NCBI RefSeq assembly: GCF_007859955.1
Contig: NZ_SJPR01000001.1
Location: 871,490 to 935,489, forward strand
Reading direction: 5' to 3'
DNA: 64,000 nucleotides
From: Botrimarina colliarenosi
GTDB lineage: Bacteria; Planctomycetota; Planctomycetia; Pirellulales; Lacipirellulaceae
This document shows positions 61,527-64,000 of the stretch, one piece after another. The stretch's first letter is position 1, and every line of letters starts with the position of its first letter. Under the pieces are notes generated by a model. The model was not told the DNA's origin. It did no database searches and saw only the letters and a program-made list of their open reading frames with translations. A program made the position numbers and the translations under genes.

Positions 61527-63896
61527 ATGAAACTGCATCGCCATCGATTTGTTGTGCTCTCCGCCTACCTGGGACTACTTGCTATTCTGTCGCCTGCCCA
61601 TGGGCAGCCTCAATACGGTACGGTATTGCCGTTCCCGCCAACGCCTACGGCCAGCGAGGCAGGTGAGACCATCCTCGACTCGACGATGGAATGGCGTGAA
61701 CAACCGCAGCGGCTTGGTCCCGATGCCCCCAACGTTCTCATTGTGCTGATAGACGACGTCGGCTTCGCTCAGAACGATACCTTTGGTGGAGAGATTCACA
61801 CGCCGACCCTATCCCGACTACTGAACGAAGGAATTTGCTACAACCGATTTCATACCACTTCTATTTGCTCCCCGACTCGGGCAGCTCTGTTGACTGGCCG
61901 CAACCATCATCGTGTCGGAAATGGCACGATTGCTGAGCGAGCATCAGACTTCGACGGCTACACGGGCGTTATCCCCAAGACTTCGGCTACCATCGCCGAA
62001 GTGCTGCATCATTACGGCTACCGGTCAGCAGCCTTCGGCAAGTGGCACAACACGCCTGCTAACCAGACGACCGCGATGGGGCCGTTCGACCGCTGGCCGA
62101 CCGGTCATGGATTCGATTATTTCTATGGCTTCCTAGCTGGCGAAACGTCGCAGTACGAACCGCGGCTCTACGAAAACCTGAACCCCGTGGAGCCGCCGCA
62201 CGACGAGGAGTATCACCTCACCGAGGACATGGCCGACAAGGCTATCGCTTGGCTGAAGCAACATCAGGCGTTCTCGCCCGATAAGCCGTTCTTCATGTAC
62301 TGGGCACCTGGTGCCGCCCACGGTCCGCATCATGTCTTCTCAGAGTGGGCTGATAAATACAAAGGAAAGTTTGACGATGGTTGGGACGCCTATCGCGAGC
62401 GGGTCTTCAAGCGGCAGAAAGAACTGGGCTGGATTCCCGAAGACTCTAAGCTGACACCTCGGCCCGACACGCTGGCCTCGTGGGATAGCATTCCTGAGTC
62501 TCAACGAGCCTTTCAGCGACGATTGATGGAAGTGTTCGCAGGACTTGTTGAGCACACGGATGCCCAAGTCGGCAAGCTGATAGACGGACTCGAAGAGCTT
62601 GGGGTACGCGATAACACCATTGTGCTTTACATCTGGGGAGACAACGGGGCAAGTGCCGAGGGACAGCAAGGCAGTATCAGCGAGCTGCTTGCACAGAACA
62701 ACATCCCAAACACGGTCGAGCAGCAGATGGAGGCACTCGAACAACTCGGTGGCCTTGAAACGCTCGGCTCAGCGAAGACCGACAACATGTATCACGCCGG
62801 TTGGGCGTGGGCAGGTGATACGCCACTGCGTTCGACGAAGTTGGTCGCCGCACACTTCGGCGGGACACGGAATCCGCTTGTCATTTCTTGGCCAAAGGGC
62901 ATCCAACCGGACGAGACGCCTCGCTCGCAGTTCCACCACGTCAACGATGTCGTGCCAACTCTCTACGATATCATCGGCATCAAGCAGCCCAAACAGGTGA
63001 ACGGCTTTGAACAAGACCCCATCGACGGCGTGAGCATGGCGTACACGTTCGCCAATGCCAACGCGAAAGGTCAAAAGAAGACGCAGTACTTCGAGAATAA
63101 CGCTAGCCGAGGCATATACCACGACGGCTGGTTCGCCTGCACTTTCGGTCCGTTCCTGCCGTGGGACACGCCCAGCACGGGCGAGCGGCTCAAAGCTTGG
63201 AACCCGTCGCAAGAGGTCTGGGAGTTGTACGACCTGACCGAGGACTTCTCACAGGCTACTGACCTTGCAGACGACGAGCCGCAGCGGCTTGCTGAGATGA
63301 AAAAGTTGTTCCTGGCCGAGGCTAAGGCGAACAAGGCACTGCCTATCGGCGGTGGACTTTGGACACGGTTTCATCCCGAGGACGTGATCTCCACTCCTTA
63401 CAGGTCGTGGCGATTCGACGCGACCACCCGGCGTATGCCCGAGTTTACCGCTCCAGGGCTGGGCAAGAAGAGCAATGTCGTGACCGTCGAAGTGGAAGTC
63501 GACGAGAATGCCTCGGGCGTACTCTACGCACTCGGTGGTGGTTCGGGTGGTCTCACGCTCTACATGGACCAGGGGAAGCTGGTCTACGAATACAACATGC
63601 TCCTCATCGAACGGTATCGAGCCGAAGCTGCAAAGACGCTACCGGCAGGCGAACACTCGATTGAGGTCACTACAACCCTGGCCCGACCCGGTGCTTCCGC
63701 CACCGTCGTCATCAACGTCGACGGAGAGGAGGTGGCTCGTACTAGCGTCAAAAGGACTGTTCCGGCTGCCTTCACTGCCAGCGAGACTTTCGACGTGGGC
63801 GTTGACCTTGGCTCACCGGTCTCACGCGATTACGCGAAGCGGAGGCCATTTGAGTTCAATGGTGTCATCAAGGAAGTAACCGTCGCGCTAGAATGA
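61527..63896 (+). CDS. Secreted sulfatase, large arylsulfatase type
   Basis: A 789-residue sulfatase with a signal peptide (HRFVVLSAYLGLLAILSPAHGQ). The catalytic Cys114 lies in C-S-P-T-R-AALLTGRNHHRVGNG, and metal ligands are Asp76-77 in LIVLIDDVGFAQNDTFGG. GKWHNTPANQTTAMGPFDRWPTGHGFDYFYGFLAG, YIWGDNGASAEGQQGS and STKLVAAHFGGTRNPLVISWPKGI follow, as in the large bacterial arylsulfatase group with an extended C-terminal beta domain (here about residues 620-789). It is secreted, and the substrate is unknown. It sits directly behind the other sulfatase, suggesting joint action on one polymer. Confidence 0.92.
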   Translation: MKLHRHRFVVLSAYLGLLAILSPAHGQPQYGTVLPFPPTPTASEAGETILDSTMEWREQPQRLGPDAPNVLIVLIDDVGFAQNDTFGGEIHTPTLSRLLNEGICYNRFHTTSICSPTRAALLTGRNHHRVGNGTIAERASDFDGYTGVIPKTSATIAEVLHHYGYRSAAFGKWHNTPANQTTAMGPFDRWPTGHGFDYFYGFLAGETSQYEPRLYENLNPVEPPHDEEYHLTEDMADKAIAWLKQHQAFSPDKPFFMYWAPGAAHGPHHVFSEWADKYKGKFDDGWDAYRERVFKRQKELGWIPEDSKLTPRPDTLASWDSIPESQRAFQRRLMEVFAGLVEHTDAQVGKLIDGLEELGVRDNTIVLYIWGDNGASAEGQQGSISELLAQNNIPNTVEQQMEALEQLGGLETLGSAKTDNMYHAGWAWAGDTPLRSTKLVAAHFGGTRNPLVISWPKGIQPDETPRSQFHHVNDVVPTLYDIIGIKQPKQVNGFEQDPIDGVSMAYTFANANAKGQKKTQYFENNASRGIYHDGWFACTFGPFLPWDTPSTGERLKAWNPSQEVWELYDLTEDFSQATDLADDEPQRLAEMKKLFLAEAKANKALPIGGGLWTRFHPEDVISTPYRSWRFDATTRRMPEFTAPGLGKKSNVVTVEVEVDENASGVLYALGGGSGGLTLYMDQGKLVYEYNMLLIERYRAEAAKTLPAGEHSIEVTTTLARPGASATVVINVDGEEVARTSVKRTVPAAFTASETFDVGVDLGSPVSRDYAKRRPFEFNGVIKEVTVALE

Positions 63897-64000
63897 CCCG
63901 TAGGCAATAAATCGTGCGTCACGGACACCCGAAAGTTCCCTGCGGCGGCCTGACCACCGCCCGCATTTTGTTGGTTTGCGAAGTCACCGCGGGTGCCTCA

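Overview
The window looks like a chromosomal segment of a planctomycete, most likely order Pirellulales. Clues are the high GC content, a PEP-CTERM sorting tail, an NPCBM-domain secreted protein, secreted sulfatases, a large MoxR/DUF58/BatA-like operon ending in a cyclase-repeat protein, and many long inverted repeats packed into intergenic gaps. This placement is inferred from content; no search could be run.

Region 1 (1-16542): the end of a beta-propeller protein, then a long plus-strand run. It holds a MoxR ATPase, a DUF58 protein, two membrane von Willebrand A proteins, a 1179-residue membrane/coiled-coil protein, a small secreted protein, a squalene-cyclase-repeat protein, an NPCBM protein and an ABC-2 permease. 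Most junctions from 3391 to 14588 overlap by four bases, so this is one transcription unit. Region 2 (16752-33450): two CNNM/CorC-type membrane proteins, a TPR lipoprotein, exonuclease VII (xseB and, separately, xseA), isoprenoid precursor genes (ispA-type synthase, dxs), NAD kinase, pyruvate kinase, an SDR oxidoreductase, a DUF374 acyltransferase and dapF. Region 3 (33685-49678): a PEP-CTERM protein, archaeal-type phosphoglycerate mutase, shikimate kinase, pgi, a metallo-beta-lactamase-fold hydrolase, a Rieske protein, leuB, a LarA-like protein, YgfZ, an HD-GYP protein, a site-2-type protease, glmS and kdsB.

Region 4 (49727 to the end): a probable integrated element. It opens with a tRNA-Leu fragment that has only its 3' half (an attachment-site scar) and a perfect tandem 11-bp repeat. 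It carries a decayed IS5-family insertion with recognisable ends and target duplication, an excisionase-like protein, a DUF927 ATPase, a DUF932 protein, several unrecognised genes and two tandem secreted sulfatases. No integrase and no intact tRNA-Leu are visible, so the other end is probably outside the window.

The most unusual signal is in the core genome. Intergenic gaps hold at least nine inverted-repeat structures of several unrelated sequence families, often butted against stop and start codons. In three places the two arms enclose one small, compositionally foreign gene (one resembles a SUKH/SMI1-type immunity protein). A fourth site has the same arms as one of these but no recognisable gene. 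Together these look like small single-gene cassettes bounded by terminal inverted repeats, with no transposase of their own.
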